Shown: one piece after another, positions 20,779-29,658 of the stretch
Layout of the letters: the number at the start of each line of letters is the position of its first letter
Numbering within the stretch: position 1 is the first letter of the stretch
Program-made: the position numbers and the translations under genes
From: Streptomyces sp. JB150
GTDB lineage: Bacteria > Actinomycetota > Actinomycetes > Streptomycetales > Streptomycetaceae
Reading direction: 5' to 3'
Assembly (NCBI RefSeq): GCF_011193355.1
Contig: NZ_CP049780.1
Location: 2,133,307-2,197,306 of the forward strand
Length of the DNA stretch: 64,000 nt
Notes under the pieces: generated by a model
The model's database searches: none
What the model saw: the letters and a program-made list of their open reading frames with translations, nothing else
What the model was told of the DNA's origin: nothing

Positions 20779-20860
20779 CCTCGCGCCCCCGACGGCCCGG
20801 CGGGCCCGGCGGGCCCGGCAGTCCTGGCAGTCCTGGCAGCCCTGGCAGCCCTGGTCCGTT
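20779..20860. repeat. short GC-rich 9-bp repeat array
   Basis: Directly after the coiled-coil gene there are repeats of CGGCGGGCC and then four to five copies of CTGGCAGYC. They are followed by the promoter region for the DUF4383 gene. Confidence 0.5.
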
Positions 20861-20945
20861 GTGGTGGCGCCGCATCCGGCGGAGGCGGATATTGGTGAAC
20901 GAAAGGGATGAACGTGCCGCCCGCTGACGCCCGAGGGAGGCGGAT

Positions 20946-21527
20946 ATGGCCACACACGCAGTGCACAGGGGATCGCGGGGCCGGATCAGCTTCAACGATC
21001 ATCTGCCTGTCGACCACCGGCTGAACCGGGTCTACCGGATCGGCGCGGGCCTGATGGGCCTGGTGCTGATCGCGTTCGGCATCCTCGGCCTGATCGGCAG
21101 GGTGGGGTTCTTCGACACGCGCGGGGACCAGGTCGTCGGGCTCAACACCAACGGCGCGCTCAGCGTGCTGTCGATCTGCGTGGGGCTGCTGCTGTTCGTC
21201 GGCATGGTCATCGGCGGCAACTTCGCCTCGACGCTCAACATGATCGTCGGCGTGGCCTTCGTCCTCAGCGGCTTCCTGAATCTGGGCCTGCTCAACACCG
21301 AGTACAACTTCCTCGCGTTCCGCATCCAGAACGTGCTGTTCAGCTTCGTCTACGGCGTCGTGCTGATGACCTTCGGGATGTACGGGCGGGTCGGCTCGGC
21401 CCTGCCCGCGGACAACCCGTACTTCCGCGCCCGCCATCCGGAGCTGGCCCGGGAGGTCGACGAGGACCGCGTCCAGCGCGCCGAACAGCGCCCTAAGGCG
21501 CTGCGTCCGCCGGAGGCCGACCGTTAA
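20946..21527 (+). CDS. DUF4383 membrane protein
   Basis: A 193-aa protein with four TM helices (about 28-50, 70-90, 95-115, 125-145). The motif LPVDHRLNRVYRIGAG before TM1 and the last helix region FGMYGRVG are typical of DUF4383. The C-terminal 45 residues are charged and cytoplasmic. Ribosome site GGGAGG precedes the ATG. The family is restricted mainly to Actinobacteria and has no known function. Confidence 0.85.
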   Translation: MATHAVHRGSRGRISFNDHLPVDHRLNRVYRIGAGLMGLVLIAFGILGLIGRVGFFDTRGDQVVGLNTNGALSVLSICVGLLLFVGMVIGGNFASTLNMIVGVAFVLSGFLNLGLLNTEYNFLAFRIQNVLFSFVYGVVLMTFGMYGRVGSALPADNPYFRARHPELAREVDEDRVQRAEQRPKALRPPEADR

Positions 21528-21536
21528 CCTGGGCGC

Positions 21537-21761
21537 ATGCCACGCTATGAGTACCGGTGCCGGACCTGCGGCGACACATTCGAACTGAGCCGTCCGATGG
21601 CGGAGTCCGCGAAGCCCGCGGCGTGCCCTGCCGGGCATGACGACACGGTGAAGCTGCTGTCGACGGTGGCGGTGGGCGGAACCGCGTCCGCCCCGGCCGC
21701 CGCGCCCCGCGCGACAGGCGGCGGGGGTGGCGGCTGCTGCGGGGGCGGCTGCTGCGGATAG
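21537..21761 (+). CDS. FmdB family zinc-ribbon protein
   Basis: A 74-aa protein opening MPRYEYRCRTCGDTFELSRP, with a later CPAGHDDTVKLLS. This gives the CxxC...C(x)xxH zinc-ribbon of FmdB-type putative regulators. The tail is unusual, being Gly- and Cys-rich (GGGGGGCCGGGCCG), and could bind more metal. The start is 9 bases after the DUF4383 stop, so the two are likely co-transcribed. The 3' end has been tandemly duplicated downstream. Confidence 0.88.
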   Translation: MPRYEYRCRTCGDTFELSRPMAESAKPAACPAGHDDTVKLLSTVAVGGTASAPAAAPRATGGGGGGCCGGGCCG

Positions 21762-21802
21762 CACGCCACGGGCCCGTCGCCGTCCGCGGGCCCGTCGCGG
21801 CT

Positions 21803-21826
21803 GGTCGCGCAGTTCCCCGCGCCCCT
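21803..21826. repeat. dispersed Streptomyces intergenic repeat, copy 1
   Basis: GGTCGCGCAGTTCCCCGCGCCCCT in two parts: GGTCGCGCAG then TTCCCCGCGCCCCT. The same 24 bases recur exactly at 22071-22094, and a near copy is at 49252-49275. I recall this as a common intergenic sequence in Streptomyces genomes. Confidence 0.7.
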
Positions 21827-21845
21827 AGAGCGTCCCCCGGTAAAC

Positions 21846-21914
21846 GGGACCGCGTCCACCCCGGCCGCCGCGCCCCGCGCGGCAAGCGGCCCGGGCGGCG
21901 GCTGCTGCGGATAG
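21846..21914 (+). pseudogene. duplicated remnant of the FmdB C-terminus
   Basis: The frame reads GTASTPAAAPRAASGPGGGCCG and stop. It matches the last residues of the FmdB gene (GTASAPAAAPRATGG...CCG stop), and the similarity continues for about 20 bases past the stop (TAGCACGCCACG). It has no start of its own. It is a decayed tandem copy. Confidence 0.75.
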
Positions 21915-21935
21915 CACGCCACGCGCCCGCGGGCC

Positions 21936-22070
21936 CGTCGCCGTCCGCAGGTGCGTCGCCTTCTGCGGGCCGTCGCCGCCCGCAGGCCCGTCGCCGCCCA
22001 CGAGCGCGTCGCCGTCCGCGGGCCCGTCGCCGCCCACGAGCCCGTCGCCGCCCACGGGCCCGTCGTGGCC
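21936..22070. repeat. 18-bp tandem repeat (about 7.5 copies)
   Basis: Units of CGTCGCCGCCCACGGGCC and close variants (period 18, one unit of 17) run without break into the second dispersed repeat. This region and the duplicated fmdB end account for the 331-base gap between the FmdB gene and the HAD gene. No other gene is seen there. Confidence 0.75.
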
Positions 22071-22094
22071 GGTCGCGCAGTTCCCCGCGCCCCT
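22071..22094. repeat. dispersed Streptomyces intergenic repeat, copy 2
   Basis: Identical over 24 bases to copy 1 at 21803. Its end overlaps the TAG stop codon of the HAD gene (22093-22095), so the repeat has contributed the end of that gene. Confidence 0.7.
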
Positions 22095-22908
22095 AAAGGG
22101 TCGCGGTCCGGGTCGCTCTCAGGAGTTCTCGCAGGATGCGCTCGCCCGCCAGTACCCCCCGTTCCGGCAGGGCCGTGACCGTGGGGGCCGTCCAGTCGGT
22201 GTCCGCCAGTTCGCCGTGGCCCGGGCGCCAGGCGCGGTCCGCGGCGAGGAGCAGGTCGGCGTCGAGCAGCGAGTCGCCCGCGGCCAGCGTCAGCTCGGCG
22301 CCGGTGCGGCGGGCGACCTCGTGCAACGCCGCGCTCTTGGTGAGCGGCTTCGGCACGGCGTAGATCTTGCGGCCCTGCAGGGAGACCGTCCAGCCGCGGT
22401 TCTCCGCCCAGACGGCCAGCTCCTTCACCCACTCCTCGGGCAGCAGCTCCCGTTCGACGACGAGGTAGGCGAACAGGTCCTCGGCGACCCGGTGCTTGCG
22501 CACCCACGCCGGGTCGGCCGTGGCCAGCAGATGGGCCCGCACCTCGTCCAGCGAGGCGCACTCGTCGGCGAGCCGCGCCCTCACCCGGGCGTGCCAGGCG
22601 GGGTCGGAGACACCGTCCACCAGCAGATGGCCGCCGTTGGCGCAGATGGCGTAGGCGGGCGGCGGGCCCGGCAGGCTGATGCGCTGGTACTGCTTGCGGG
22701 TCCGGGTCGTGGCCGGGACGAACACCGCCGCGTCCCCGAGGTCGCCGAGCAGCCCCGCCGCGGTCTCGGTCAGGTACGACAGCGGTTTGCTCTCGTGCAC
22801 CTCGACGCACAGCAGCCGGGGGGCCCGCGCGTCCGGCATGGTCAGCGACAGGGCCGCCGCCGAGTAGATCAACGTGCGGTCCAGGTCGCTCGCCACGAGC
22901 ACCGGCAT
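22093..22908 (-). CDS. HAD-superfamily hydrolase of the Ter biosynthetic module
   Basis: A 271-aa HAD protein. Motif I is VLVASDLDRTLIYS, a Thr-containing motif II region is FVPATTRTRKQYQR, the motif III Lys is in KPLTKSAALHE, and motif IV is LAAGDSLLDADLLLAAD. This is the Cof/SPP-like group found in Ter operons beside a phosphoribosyltransferase, StiP and a CitE-like lyase. It is expected to remove phosphate from the module's product. Its ATG overlaps the TGA of the upstream gene (TGATG), so translation is coupled. Confidence 0.85.
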   Translation of the reverse strand: MPVLVASDLDRTLIYSAAALSLTMPDARAPRLLCVEVHESKPLSYLTETAAGLLGDLGDAAVFVPATTRTRKQYQRISLPGPPPAYAICANGGHLLVDGVSDPAWHARVRARLADECASLDEVRAHLLATADPAWVRKHRVAEDLFAYLVVERELLPEEWVKELAVWAENRGWTVSLQGRKIYAVPKPLTKSAALHEVARRTGAELTLAAGDSLLDADLLLAADRAWRPGHGELADTDWTAPTVTALPERGVLAGERILRELLRATRTATL

Positions 22909-25376
22909 CAGACGGCCACCGCCTTTCCGTCGGCGCCCGTCGCGCCGCGTGTGAACCGGGGATGGATCAGCCCCACGCAGGTGTAGAACAGCTCGGCGAC
23001 CTCCTCGACCGGCACCCCGCGCTGCTCGGCCAGCAGCCGCACGTGGTCCAGGTCCGCGCCGGCCCCCGCCCGCGCGAGGATCTTCCACGGTACGCGGCGC
23101 AGCAGCACGCGCGTGGTCTCGCCGACGCCCGGCTTGACCAGGTTGACGTCGTGGATGCCGTACTCCTCGCTGATCCGCTCCACCGCGGCCCAGCCCTCCC
23201 AGGTGGGGGTGCGGTCGGCGGCGAGCAACTCCTTGACCTGCGCGTCCACCGTGTCGCCGGCCTCGGCGAAGCGGGCGGAGACCGCGTCGAGGAAGGCGGC
23301 GGAGACGTCCGCGCCGGCGAGTTCGCGGTAGAACTTGGCGCCGTGGTAGTCGTGCGGGCCGACCAGGTCGGCGCGCAGCACGGTGCGGGAGATCAGCCCG
23401 GAGACCGTGGAGTTGAGGCAGGCGGAGGGGATCAGGAAGTCCTCGCGGGTGCCGTAGGTGCGCACGCACGAGCCCGGGTCGGCGAGCACCGCGATCTCCG
23501 GGTCGAAGCCGGTGACGCCCTCCGCCTTCTCGAATTCCTGGAGGGCCGCCGCGAGTTCCCGGGTGATCGCGCCCTTGCCGGTCCAGCCGTCGACGAACAC
23601 GACGTCGGACGGGTCGTGGTGGGCGGCCAGCCAGCGCAGCGCGTTGGCGTCGATGCCGCGGCCGCGCACGATGGAGACCGCGTAGTGCGGCAGGTCGAGG
23701 CCGTGGCGGTGCTGCGCCCAGCGGCGCATCAGGATGCCGACGGGGGTGCCGGCGCGGGCCAGCGAGACGAGGACCGGGCGCGGGGACCGCTCGGCGAGCA
23801 CGGTCTCGGTGACCACGCCGACGGCCGTGGCGATCCGGGCGGCCGAGTCGTCCAGCGCGGAGTGGAACAACCGCTGGTAGTCCTCGCTGGGCTGGTACTC
23901 CACCGGCAGCGACTCGGCGTAGTGGGCGCCGCCGCGCTGGATGGCCTCCTCCCGCTCCTCGGTCGGCGCCTCCAGCGTGACGTCCGACAGGTCCTGGAGC
24001 AGCCAGCCGACCTCGTCGGGCGGGTACGAGGAGAAGGCGGGGCCGCGGAGGGGCTCGGGCAGCATGGCGGGCCTTTCGGGGGCCGTCGCGGCCCCGGGGA
24101 CGTACGACGGGAGGACCGTCAGCAGGACGTGCGGGATGTGCTCGGCGAGCCGGGCGAGCAGGCCGTCGGGGGCGTGCAGCGCGGGGGTGTCGGCGGCCGA
24201 GTCGACGACGGCGACGACGGCGTCGAAGCCGGCGCCCGCGACGTTGTAGGCGTAGCGGTCGCCGGGGCCGTCGGCCGGGTCGTCGTGGGCGGGGAAGACC
24301 AGGCGGGTGCGGATCGCGTACCCCGGATCGTCGACGGCGAGGACGGGCGAGCGGGTGGTGGTGGAGAAGCGTATCCCCACCCCCGGCAGGAGTCGTTCCA
24401 GCTCGTGGGCGAGCCGGAGCGGCGCGTACATCAGCTCTTCGGAGCCGAGCACCAGCACCCGGCGGGCACCGGCGGGCAGGGCGTCGGCGAGTCGGGCCGC
24501 CATCGCGGGGAGGGCGGCCTCCAGGCGGGTGCGGTGTTCGGGGGTGAAGCCGTGGCGGCCGCCGTCGGGAAGGCCGGTGGGCCATCGCAGATCGACTCGG
24601 GTGACACGGCCGTCGGGTGTCCGCGGGCCGGCGGGGGCCGGTCGCGCCCCTGGCTCGGGGTCGTACTCGGCGACCAGGGCCTGCCCCTTCTCCAGCACCC
24701 CCTCGGGCAGCTGCACGGTGCCCGAGGCCGTCGTCACCAGGTCTATCCGGGCACCGATCTCCCCGGCGAACGCCTCCAGGCGCCCGGCGTCGGCCGCCGA
24801 GCGCATGTCGACGAGGGCGACCACGACGTAGTGCTCGCGCGGGTGGCGGGCGTGCAGGTCGCGGATGGTGTTGAGGACCGTGTTGCCGGTGGAGAACTCG
24901 TCGTCGACGAGGACGAGGGGGCCGGAGCCCGCGAGCAGGGCCGGGTCCTCGGGGAGCAGGAGGTGGCTGGTGGCGTGGGAGTGGGACTCCTCGAAGCCGC
25001 CCGCCGGGGTGAGGCCGGCCACGGGGCGGCGGGTGGAGTGCAGGCAGGGGGCGAGGGCCAGGCCGTCGGCGACGGAGTGGCCGAGGCCGGTCGCGGTCTC
25101 CGCGTAGCCGAGGACGACCGCCCGGTGGGCCGCGTCGTCGCCCAGCAGGGCGCGGACCCGGCGGCCGAGGGCGAGACCGTGGCCGTAGACCACGGACGGT
25201 GACTGGGGCACGTGCTTGCCGAGCACGTTCGACACCAGCAGGTGCGCCCGCTTGGGGTTGCGGCGCAGCGCGAGTCCCAGCAGGTCGGTCAGCCGGTCGT
25301 CGCCCATGAGTTCGAGGCCCAGCCGCTGGGCGACCCAGCTGCCGGACCAGACCCCGTCGTTCACTGCCTTGTTCAT
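22908..25376 (-). CDS. phosphoribosyltransferase-TRSP / StiP-PELOTA fusion (Ter module)
   Basis: An 822-aa protein; the ATG at 25376 has AAGGGA 4 bases before. The N-terminal half (about 1-420) is a phosphoribosyltransferase with the PRPP loop LVLVDDEFSTGNTVLNTI, followed by a TRSP-like domain (VLVLGSEELMYAPLRLAHELE). The C-terminal half (about 440-822) is a StiP-type domain with VLVSLARAGTPVGILMRRW and DVVFVDGWTGKGAITREL. A short PELOTA-like end follows (WKILARAGAGADLDHVRLLAEQRGV). In other bacteria these halves are often separate genes; here one frame covers both. The family is predicted to make a nucleotide-like molecule in Ter stress systems. Substrate unknown. Confidence 0.82.
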   Translation of the reverse strand: MNKAVNDGVWSGSWVAQRLGLELMGDDRLTDLLGLALRRNPKRAHLLVSNVLGKHVPQSPSVVYGHGLALGRRVRALLGDDAAHRAVVLGYAETATGLGHSVADGLALAPCLHSTRRPVAGLTPAGGFEESHSHATSHLLLPEDPALLAGSGPLVLVDDEFSTGNTVLNTIRDLHARHPREHYVVVALVDMRSAADAGRLEAFAGEIGARIDLVTTASGTVQLPEGVLEKGQALVAEYDPEPGARPAPAGPRTPDGRVTRVDLRWPTGLPDGGRHGFTPEHRTRLEAALPAMAARLADALPAGARRVLVLGSEELMYAPLRLAHELERLLPGVGIRFSTTTRSPVLAVDDPGYAIRTRLVFPAHDDPADGPGDRYAYNVAGAGFDAVVAVVDSAADTPALHAPDGLLARLAEHIPHVLLTVLPSYVPGAATAPERPAMLPEPLRGPAFSSYPPDEVGWLLQDLSDVTLEAPTEEREEAIQRGGAHYAESLPVEYQPSEDYQRLFHSALDDSAARIATAVGVVTETVLAERSPRPVLVSLARAGTPVGILMRRWAQHRHGLDLPHYAVSIVRGRGIDANALRWLAAHHDPSDVVFVDGWTGKGAITRELAAALQEFEKAEGVTGFDPEIAVLADPGSCVRTYGTREDFLIPSACLNSTVSGLISRTVLRADLVGPHDYHGAKFYRELAGADVSAAFLDAVSARFAEAGDTVDAQVKELLAADRTPTWEGWAAVERISEEYGIHDVNLVKPGVGETTRVLLRRVPWKILARAGAGADLDHVRLLAEQRGVPVEEVAELFYTCVGLIHPRFTRGATGADGKAVAV

Positions 25377-25420
25377 GCGTCCCTTGAATAGAGGCTTGAG
25401 GAGGCCAAATGGTGGCCGGT

Positions 25421-26590
25421 TCAGGTCGGTATGCCCGCGGCCAGCAGTTCCACGAAGCCGACGTCCTCGTGCGCCACGCCGAAGACCTCGGCGCGCAGCA
25501 GGGTCCGCTCGGCCCACGCGCGGTGCGGCTTCACCTCGTTCATCTTGTTCGTGTACGCCGACCTGAGGACACCCCCGCCGCCGCGTTCCGGCCGCAGGAT
25601 GTCCTGGGCGTCGCTGAACTCCTCGTGACTGACCACGGACAGCGCGTGCACGGGCAGCACGTGGGAGGGGTGGATGCAGGTCTTGCCGAGCAGGCCGTTG
25701 GCCTGGTCGAGCGAGATCTCCCGCAGCAGCCCGTCCATGGCGTGCTCGATCAGTCTCTCGCGCAGTTCCTCCGCCTGCCCCTCCAGGAAGGGGCTGCGGC
25801 GCAACTGTGGCTTGAACATGCGCTCCTGGACCCGGAAGTACTCCCACACGGGCCCGGTCACGGTGAACCCGGTGCCGTCGGCGCGGGCGAGCATGTTCAC
25901 CACGTCGGCGATCACCGAGGCGACGATCTGCACGTCGTACGCCGTCATGTCGGGGGCCCGGCGCAGGCCGTACGACGAGCAGAAGTCGGTGACGCCGAGG
26001 CGCAGCGCCAGGACGCGCTCGCGGTACTTGTCGACGGCCCGGGAGATGCCCTCCAGGGTTTCCACGCGCGACTCGCGGTACAGCAGCTCCGGCGACTCCA
26101 GCACGGGCATGGCGAACAGCCGCCGCCCGCTCGCCGCCTCGGCGGTGGCCAGGGCCTCCAGGAACGGGATGCCGCGTTCCTCGGTGAACTTGGGCAGCAC
26201 GAAACCGGACAGCAGCCGCACGGCCGGGCCGAGCCGGCGCACCAGGTCGGGTATCTGCTCGGGGGTGCGGACGCGGATGAACAGCAGCGGCGGCTCGGCG
26301 GCGCCGGAGCGGCCGGCGAGGTCGGCGAACTGGCGGACCAGGTTCTCCTCGCCCGCGCCGACGTCCGCGTCGTCGATCGAGTCCTCCAGGCACAGCACCA
26401 TCGACACCACGCCCCGTCCGGCCTGTTTGAGGATGTCGTCGGCGAGCCGGGGCCGGGTGGCCGGGCTGTACAGCGTGGCGCCGAGGGCGGCGGCGAGCAG
26501 CCGGGCCGGGGAGTCGGCGGTGAACTCGCAGGGCTCCCGGTGGAAGAGGCGCTGCCGCACCTCAGGGGCGAGGTGCCCGAAATGACGCAT
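25421..26590 (-). CDS. HpcH/CitE-like C-C bond lyase of the Ter module
   Basis: A 389-aa protein starting at ATG 26590 with GGGGGAG upstream. It is a TIM-barrel lyase of the HpcH/HpaI-CitE type: LCLEDSIDDADV supplies the Mg-binding acidic residue after strand 2, LLFIRVRTPEQIP gives the strand with substrate Arg, and FAMPVLESPELLY the metal Glu. A long C-terminal part (VTDFCSSYGLRRAPDMTAYD ... KTCIHPSHVLPVHAL) is typical of the Ter-linked subfamily. It is first in the minus-strand operon with the fusion and HAD genes and divergent from a terD gene. Confidence 0.87.
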   Translation of the reverse strand: MRHFGHLAPEVRQRLFHREPCEFTADSPARLLAAALGATLYSPATRPRLADDILKQAGRGVVSMVLCLEDSIDDADVGAGEENLVRQFADLAGRSGAAEPPLLFIRVRTPEQIPDLVRRLGPAVRLLSGFVLPKFTEERGIPFLEALATAEAASGRRLFAMPVLESPELLYRESRVETLEGISRAVDKYRERVLALRLGVTDFCSSYGLRRAPDMTAYDVQIVASVIADVVNMLARADGTGFTVTGPVWEYFRVQERMFKPQLRRSPFLEGQAEELRERLIEHAMDGLLREISLDQANGLLGKTCIHPSHVLPVHALSVVSHEEFSDAQDILRPERGGGGVLRSAYTNKMNEVKPHRAWAERTLLRAEVFGVAHEDVGFVELLAAGIPT

Positions 26591-26788
26591 AAAGCTCCCC
26601 CGTGGCGACGGATCGGCCGGTGGTGTGTCGAGAAAAGTGCCGTTAGGTGGCCGGTAATAGTACGTAGATCTCCATGTCCCGGGTTCCCACCAGGCATGAA
26701 TTTCACGTAACCAGGTCTCCACATCGCGGGCTCGGCGCCACCCGACCCCGCGTTGTCGTGACCAGGACGGAGAAGGCAGGATGACCGC
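26591..26788. promoter_or_regulatory. divergent promoter region of the Ter module
   Basis: 198 bases between the lyase gene and the terD gene at 26789. It is AT-richer near 26625-26720 (AATAGTACGTAGATC and CATGAATTTCACGTAACC), so it likely holds both promoters. A loose ECF-type match on the minus strand (GGAAC at 26687-26683, CGTAC at 26664-26660, spacer 18) is not convincing. Confidence 0.35.
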
Positions 26789-27586
26789 ATGACGCACGCC
26801 ATGCTGAAGGGGTCGAACGTCCCGCTCGAAGCCACGACGGTGCGCGCCGTGCTGCGCTGGACGCCCGGGCAGGGGGTCCCGGATGTCGACGCCTCGGCGC
26901 TGCTCCTCGGCCCCGACGGCCGGGTGCGCTCCGACGAGGACTTCGTCTTCTACAACCAGCCCCGGCACCCCTCCGGCACGGTCTGGCGGCTCGGCAAGAA
27001 GCGGACCGCCGAGGGCCTGACCGATACGATCCAGACGGATCTGGCCGGTGTCGAGCCCGCCGTCGGACAGATTCTCCTCGTCGCTTCGGCGGACGGCGTC
27101 GCCTTCGACCGCGTACGGGATCTGCGCATCCTGCTGTACGACGCCGCCGCGCCGGACGGGGAGCCGCTGGCGTACTTCGACGTGAAGCCGGAGACGGGCG
27201 AGGAGACCGCGCTGATCTGCGGCGAGCTGTACCGGCGCGGCGACACCTGGAAGTTCCGCGCGCTCGGCGAGGGCTATTCGAACGGCCTGAAGGGCCTGGC
27301 CACGGACTTCGGCATCTCGGTGGACGAGTCGGAGGCCGCGGAGGAGCCGGCCCCGGCGCCGCCGTCCGCGGAGGTCTCCCAGCCCCTCCCGCCGGAACAG
27401 CCCACCCAGGCGATCCCCCCGCAGCCCGGCTACGGCTACCCGCAGCCCCCGGTCACCCAGCAGCCGCCCGCCGCGCCGCCGGCCTACGGCTACCCGCAGC
27501 CGACGAGCCCGCCGTCCTACGGCACTCCCCAGCCCACGTCCGAGTTCCGGATGCCGCCGCAGGGCCCGCAGTTCATCGGACGGTGA
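26789..27586 (+). CDS. TerD family protein with Pro/Tyr-rich tail
   Basis: A 265-aa protein. Residues about 1-190 form a TerD domain: [34 protein letters not shown], then [16 protein letters not shown], and late [38 protein letters not shown]. TerD domains bind Ca2+ through acidic loops and act in stress and tellurite responses. The remaining 75 residues are Pro/Gln/Tyr-rich with YGYPQP repeats, which may drive self-association. The first strand departs from the usual KGxNVSL. Convergent with the TerA-like gene. Confidence 0.9.
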   Translation: MTHAMLKGSNVPLEATTVRAVLRWTPGQGVPDVDASALLLGPDGRVRSDEDFVFYNQPRHPSGTVWRLGKKRTAEGLTDTIQTDLAGVEPAVGQILLVASADGVAFDRVRDLRILLYDAAAPDGEPLAYFDVKPETGEETALICGELYRRGDTWKFRALGEGYSNGLKGLATDFGISVDESEAAEEPAPAPPSAEVSQPLPPEQPTQAIPPQPGYGYPQPPVTQQPPAAPPAYGYPQPTSPPSYGTPQPTSEFRMPPQGPQFIGR

Positions 27587-27602
27587 GGGCGCCGCCGGAC
27601 GC

Positions 27603-28340
27603 TCACCGCTCGGCCTTGGTCTTGTGCCCCCGCCCCCACTGCAGCCCCCACCCGTAGAGCCGGTCCAGCTCGGCCTGGAACCCGTACACGAACTTCACTT
27701 CCCGCCGGACGATCATCTCGCCCTTCACGTTCTCGATCGTCACCACCGCGCAGGACCGGGCCTGCGGCTGCCTTTCGTCCAGCTGGATCTCCACCCGCGG
27801 CCCGCTGGTCGGGTACAGCGTGACCACCGCCTGCGTCCGGTCGAACGCGGGCGTCTGGTCGTAGATGTAGACGAACACCAGCAGCCGCTTGATCGCCTCG
27901 CGGTGGTCGAGGTTGACGTACAGCGTCTCCCCGGACCCGGACCCGAACCGGTCGTCGCCGGTGAGCTTCACGTACGGCGGCGCGTTGACGTCCCCGAAGT
28001 AGCCGCCGAGCGGCTGCACCACGCCCTTGGTCCCGTCCTGCAGCTCGTACAGGCACCCCAGGTCCAGGTCGACGTTGACCATGCTCTGGGTGTGCCCCAT
28101 CACCTCCGGCGGCCGCAGCGCCTTGAGGGGATGGCGCAGCAGGCTCTCCCGCTGCGGTCCCCCGATGTCCGAGCTGCGCATCCGCCAGGCCAGGTTGATC
28201 CGCAGGTGCCCGGTGGCCGCGCCCTGCTTGGTCAGCGACACCTGGCCGTGCCGCTTGGTCAGCTCGATCGCGTTCGTGGCCGCGTTGCCCGAGTCGAACT
28301 CGACCGTCCGCCCACGCCGGAACCCGTCCAGCAAGCCCAT
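27603..28340 (-). CDS. TerA/TerD-superfamily tellurium resistance protein
   Basis: A 245-aa protein; the ATG at 28340 has AGGGGGCGGGA just before. It opens MGLLDGFRRGR and has GQVSLTKQGAATGHLRINLAWRM, VNVDLDLGCLYELQDGTKGVVQPLG, DDRFGSGSGETLYVNLDH and KRLLVFVYIYD. This is the TerA-like arrangement in which the divergent Ter domain has DxDLxc(L/M)xxL(x)dG. It is predicted to be cytoplasmic and to join TerD and TerC in a membrane-linked complex; that is family knowledge. It is downstream of terC, with a hairpin between. Confidence 0.85.
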   Translation of the reverse strand: MGLLDGFRRGRTVEFDSGNAATNAIELTKRHGQVSLTKQGAATGHLRINLAWRMRSSDIGGPQRESLLRHPLKALRPPEVMGHTQSMVNVDLDLGCLYELQDGTKGVVQPLGGYFGDVNAPPYVKLTGDDRFGSGSGETLYVNLDHREAIKRLLVFVYIYDQTPAFDRTQAVVTLYPTSGPRVEIQLDERQPQARSCAVVTIENVKGEMIVRREVKFVYGFQAELDRLYGWGLQWGRGHKTKAER

Positions 28341-28385
28341 TCCCGCCCCCTGTAAACCCTGGATACCACCGGTCGCACACGACGA

Positions 28386-28429
28386 CGGGGCGGCCGCCCA
28401 GGACACGTACGTCCTCGACGACCGCCCCG
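28386..28429 (-). terminator. hairpin between terC and the terA-like gene
   Basis: CGGGGCGG (28386-28393) pairs with CCGCCCCG (28422-28429) around an inner GGAC/GTCC stem. It lies 29 bases after the terC stop on the minus strand and may limit read-through to the next gene. Confidence 0.45.
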
Positions 28430-28457
28430 CTCAGAGCGTTCCTCACCCGCGCGGGCG

Positions 28458-29600
28458 TCACACCCCGGACGACACCTCGGTCTTGCCCGAGGAGTCAGCT
28501 TTTCCCTCGGCCGCCGCGAGCGCCTTGTTGCGGCGGACGGAGGACCAGAAGGAGGCGGCGATCAGGACGACGCCGATGCCGCCGGTGATCAGCTCGGAGA
28601 TCTCGTACTGGATGGTGACCAGCAGGATGATCGCGAGGGCGCCGATGGCGTAGTGGGCGCCGTGCTCCAGGTAGACGTAGTCGTCGAGGGTGCCCTGGCG
28701 GACCAGGTACACGGTCAGCGACCGGACGTACATGGCGCCGATGCCGAGGCCGAGGGCCATCATCACGATGTCGTTGGTGATGGCGAAGGCGCCGATGACA
28801 CCGTCGAAGGAGAAGGAGGCGTCCAGGACCTCGAGGTAGAGGAACATGAAGAACGCGGCGCGGCCGACGAGGACGATCGCCGGGCGCTGCTTGCCGCTGC
28901 GCTCGGCCTCTTCCTCCATCTCGTGCTCGCGCTCCTCCTCTTCCTCCAGCTTGTCCTCGAAGTAGCCGGAGAGACCACCGACGATCATGTACGTGATCAG
29001 GCCGGCGACGCCGGAGAGCAGCACCGTCTCCGCCTTGTCGGCGGGCCCGGCGTGCAGGTGGGCGTGGGTGGCGAAGGTCATCGACGTGATCAGCAGGACG
29101 ATCAGCGCGACGCAGACCGACAGCATGTCGACCTTGCCGAGCTTGGCCAGCGGGCGCTCCAGCCAGCCGAGCCACTTGATGTCCCGGTCCTCGAAGATGA
29201 AGTCCAGGAAGATCATCAGCAGGAACATGCCGCCGAAGGCGGCGATCGCCGGGTGGGCGTCGGTGACCAGTTCCTGGTAGCGGTCCTTGTCGGTGAGCGC
29301 GAGGTCGACGGCCTCGATCGGCCCGAGCTGGGCGCTGATGGCGACGATGACGACGGGGAAGACCAGCCGCATGCCGAAGACGGCGATCAGGATGCCGATC
29401 GTCAGGAAGATCTTCTGCCAGAACGGGCTCATCTTCTTGAGGATTCCGGCGTTGACCACCGCGTTGTCGAAGGACAGCGAGATCTCGAGGATGGAAAGGA
29501 TCGCCACGACGCCGAAGGCGGTCCACCCCCCGTAGAAGACCGCTGCGACGAGGCCGAGCGCGGTGACCGCGAACGACCAGCCGAACGTTTTCAGAACCAC
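28458..29600 (-). CDS. TerC family (DUF475) integral membrane protein
   Basis: A 380-aa polytopic protein starting at GTG 29600, with about nine TM helices. The TerC signatures are ISLSFDNAVVNAGIL in the first half and DASFSFDGVIGAFAITNDIV in the second; both acidic helices are kept. A central charged loop (KLEEEEEREHEMEEEAERSG) faces the cytoplasm. TerC proteins are metal-ion transporters or sensors; some export Mn2+. It is likely the membrane anchor for the TerD proteins encoded just upstream on the same strand. Confidence 0.92.
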   Translation of the reverse strand: MVLKTFGWSFAVTALGLVAAVFYGGWTAFGVVAILSILEISLSFDNAVVNAGILKKMSPFWQKIFLTIGILIAVFGMRLVFPVVIVAISAQLGPIEAVDLALTDKDRYQELVTDAHPAIAAFGGMFLLMIFLDFIFEDRDIKWLGWLERPLAKLGKVDMLSVCVALIVLLITSMTFATHAHLHAGPADKAETVLLSGVAGLITYMIVGGLSGYFEDKLEEEEEREHEMEEEAERSGKQRPAIVLVGRAAFFMFLYLEVLDASFSFDGVIGAFAITNDIVMMALGLGIGAMYVRSLTVYLVRQGTLDDYVYLEHGAHYAIGALAIILLVTIQYEISELITGGIGVVLIAASFWSSVRRNKALAAAEGKADSSGKTEVSSGV

Positions 29601-29658
29601 TGGCTACCCAATCCCTTGTGTACGGGGTGTACGGGTCTCCCCCGCGCCGCACCCGGCT

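Noticed and set aside
21936..22070. Possible CRISPR array
   Set aside because: The 18-bp units are contiguous with no spacers and no cas genes are present. It is a minisatellite.
26660..26687. ECF (SigE-like) promoter GGAAC-N18-CGTAC before the Ter lyase
   Set aside because: The spacer is longer than usual and the -10 half is incomplete. It would need start-site mapping.
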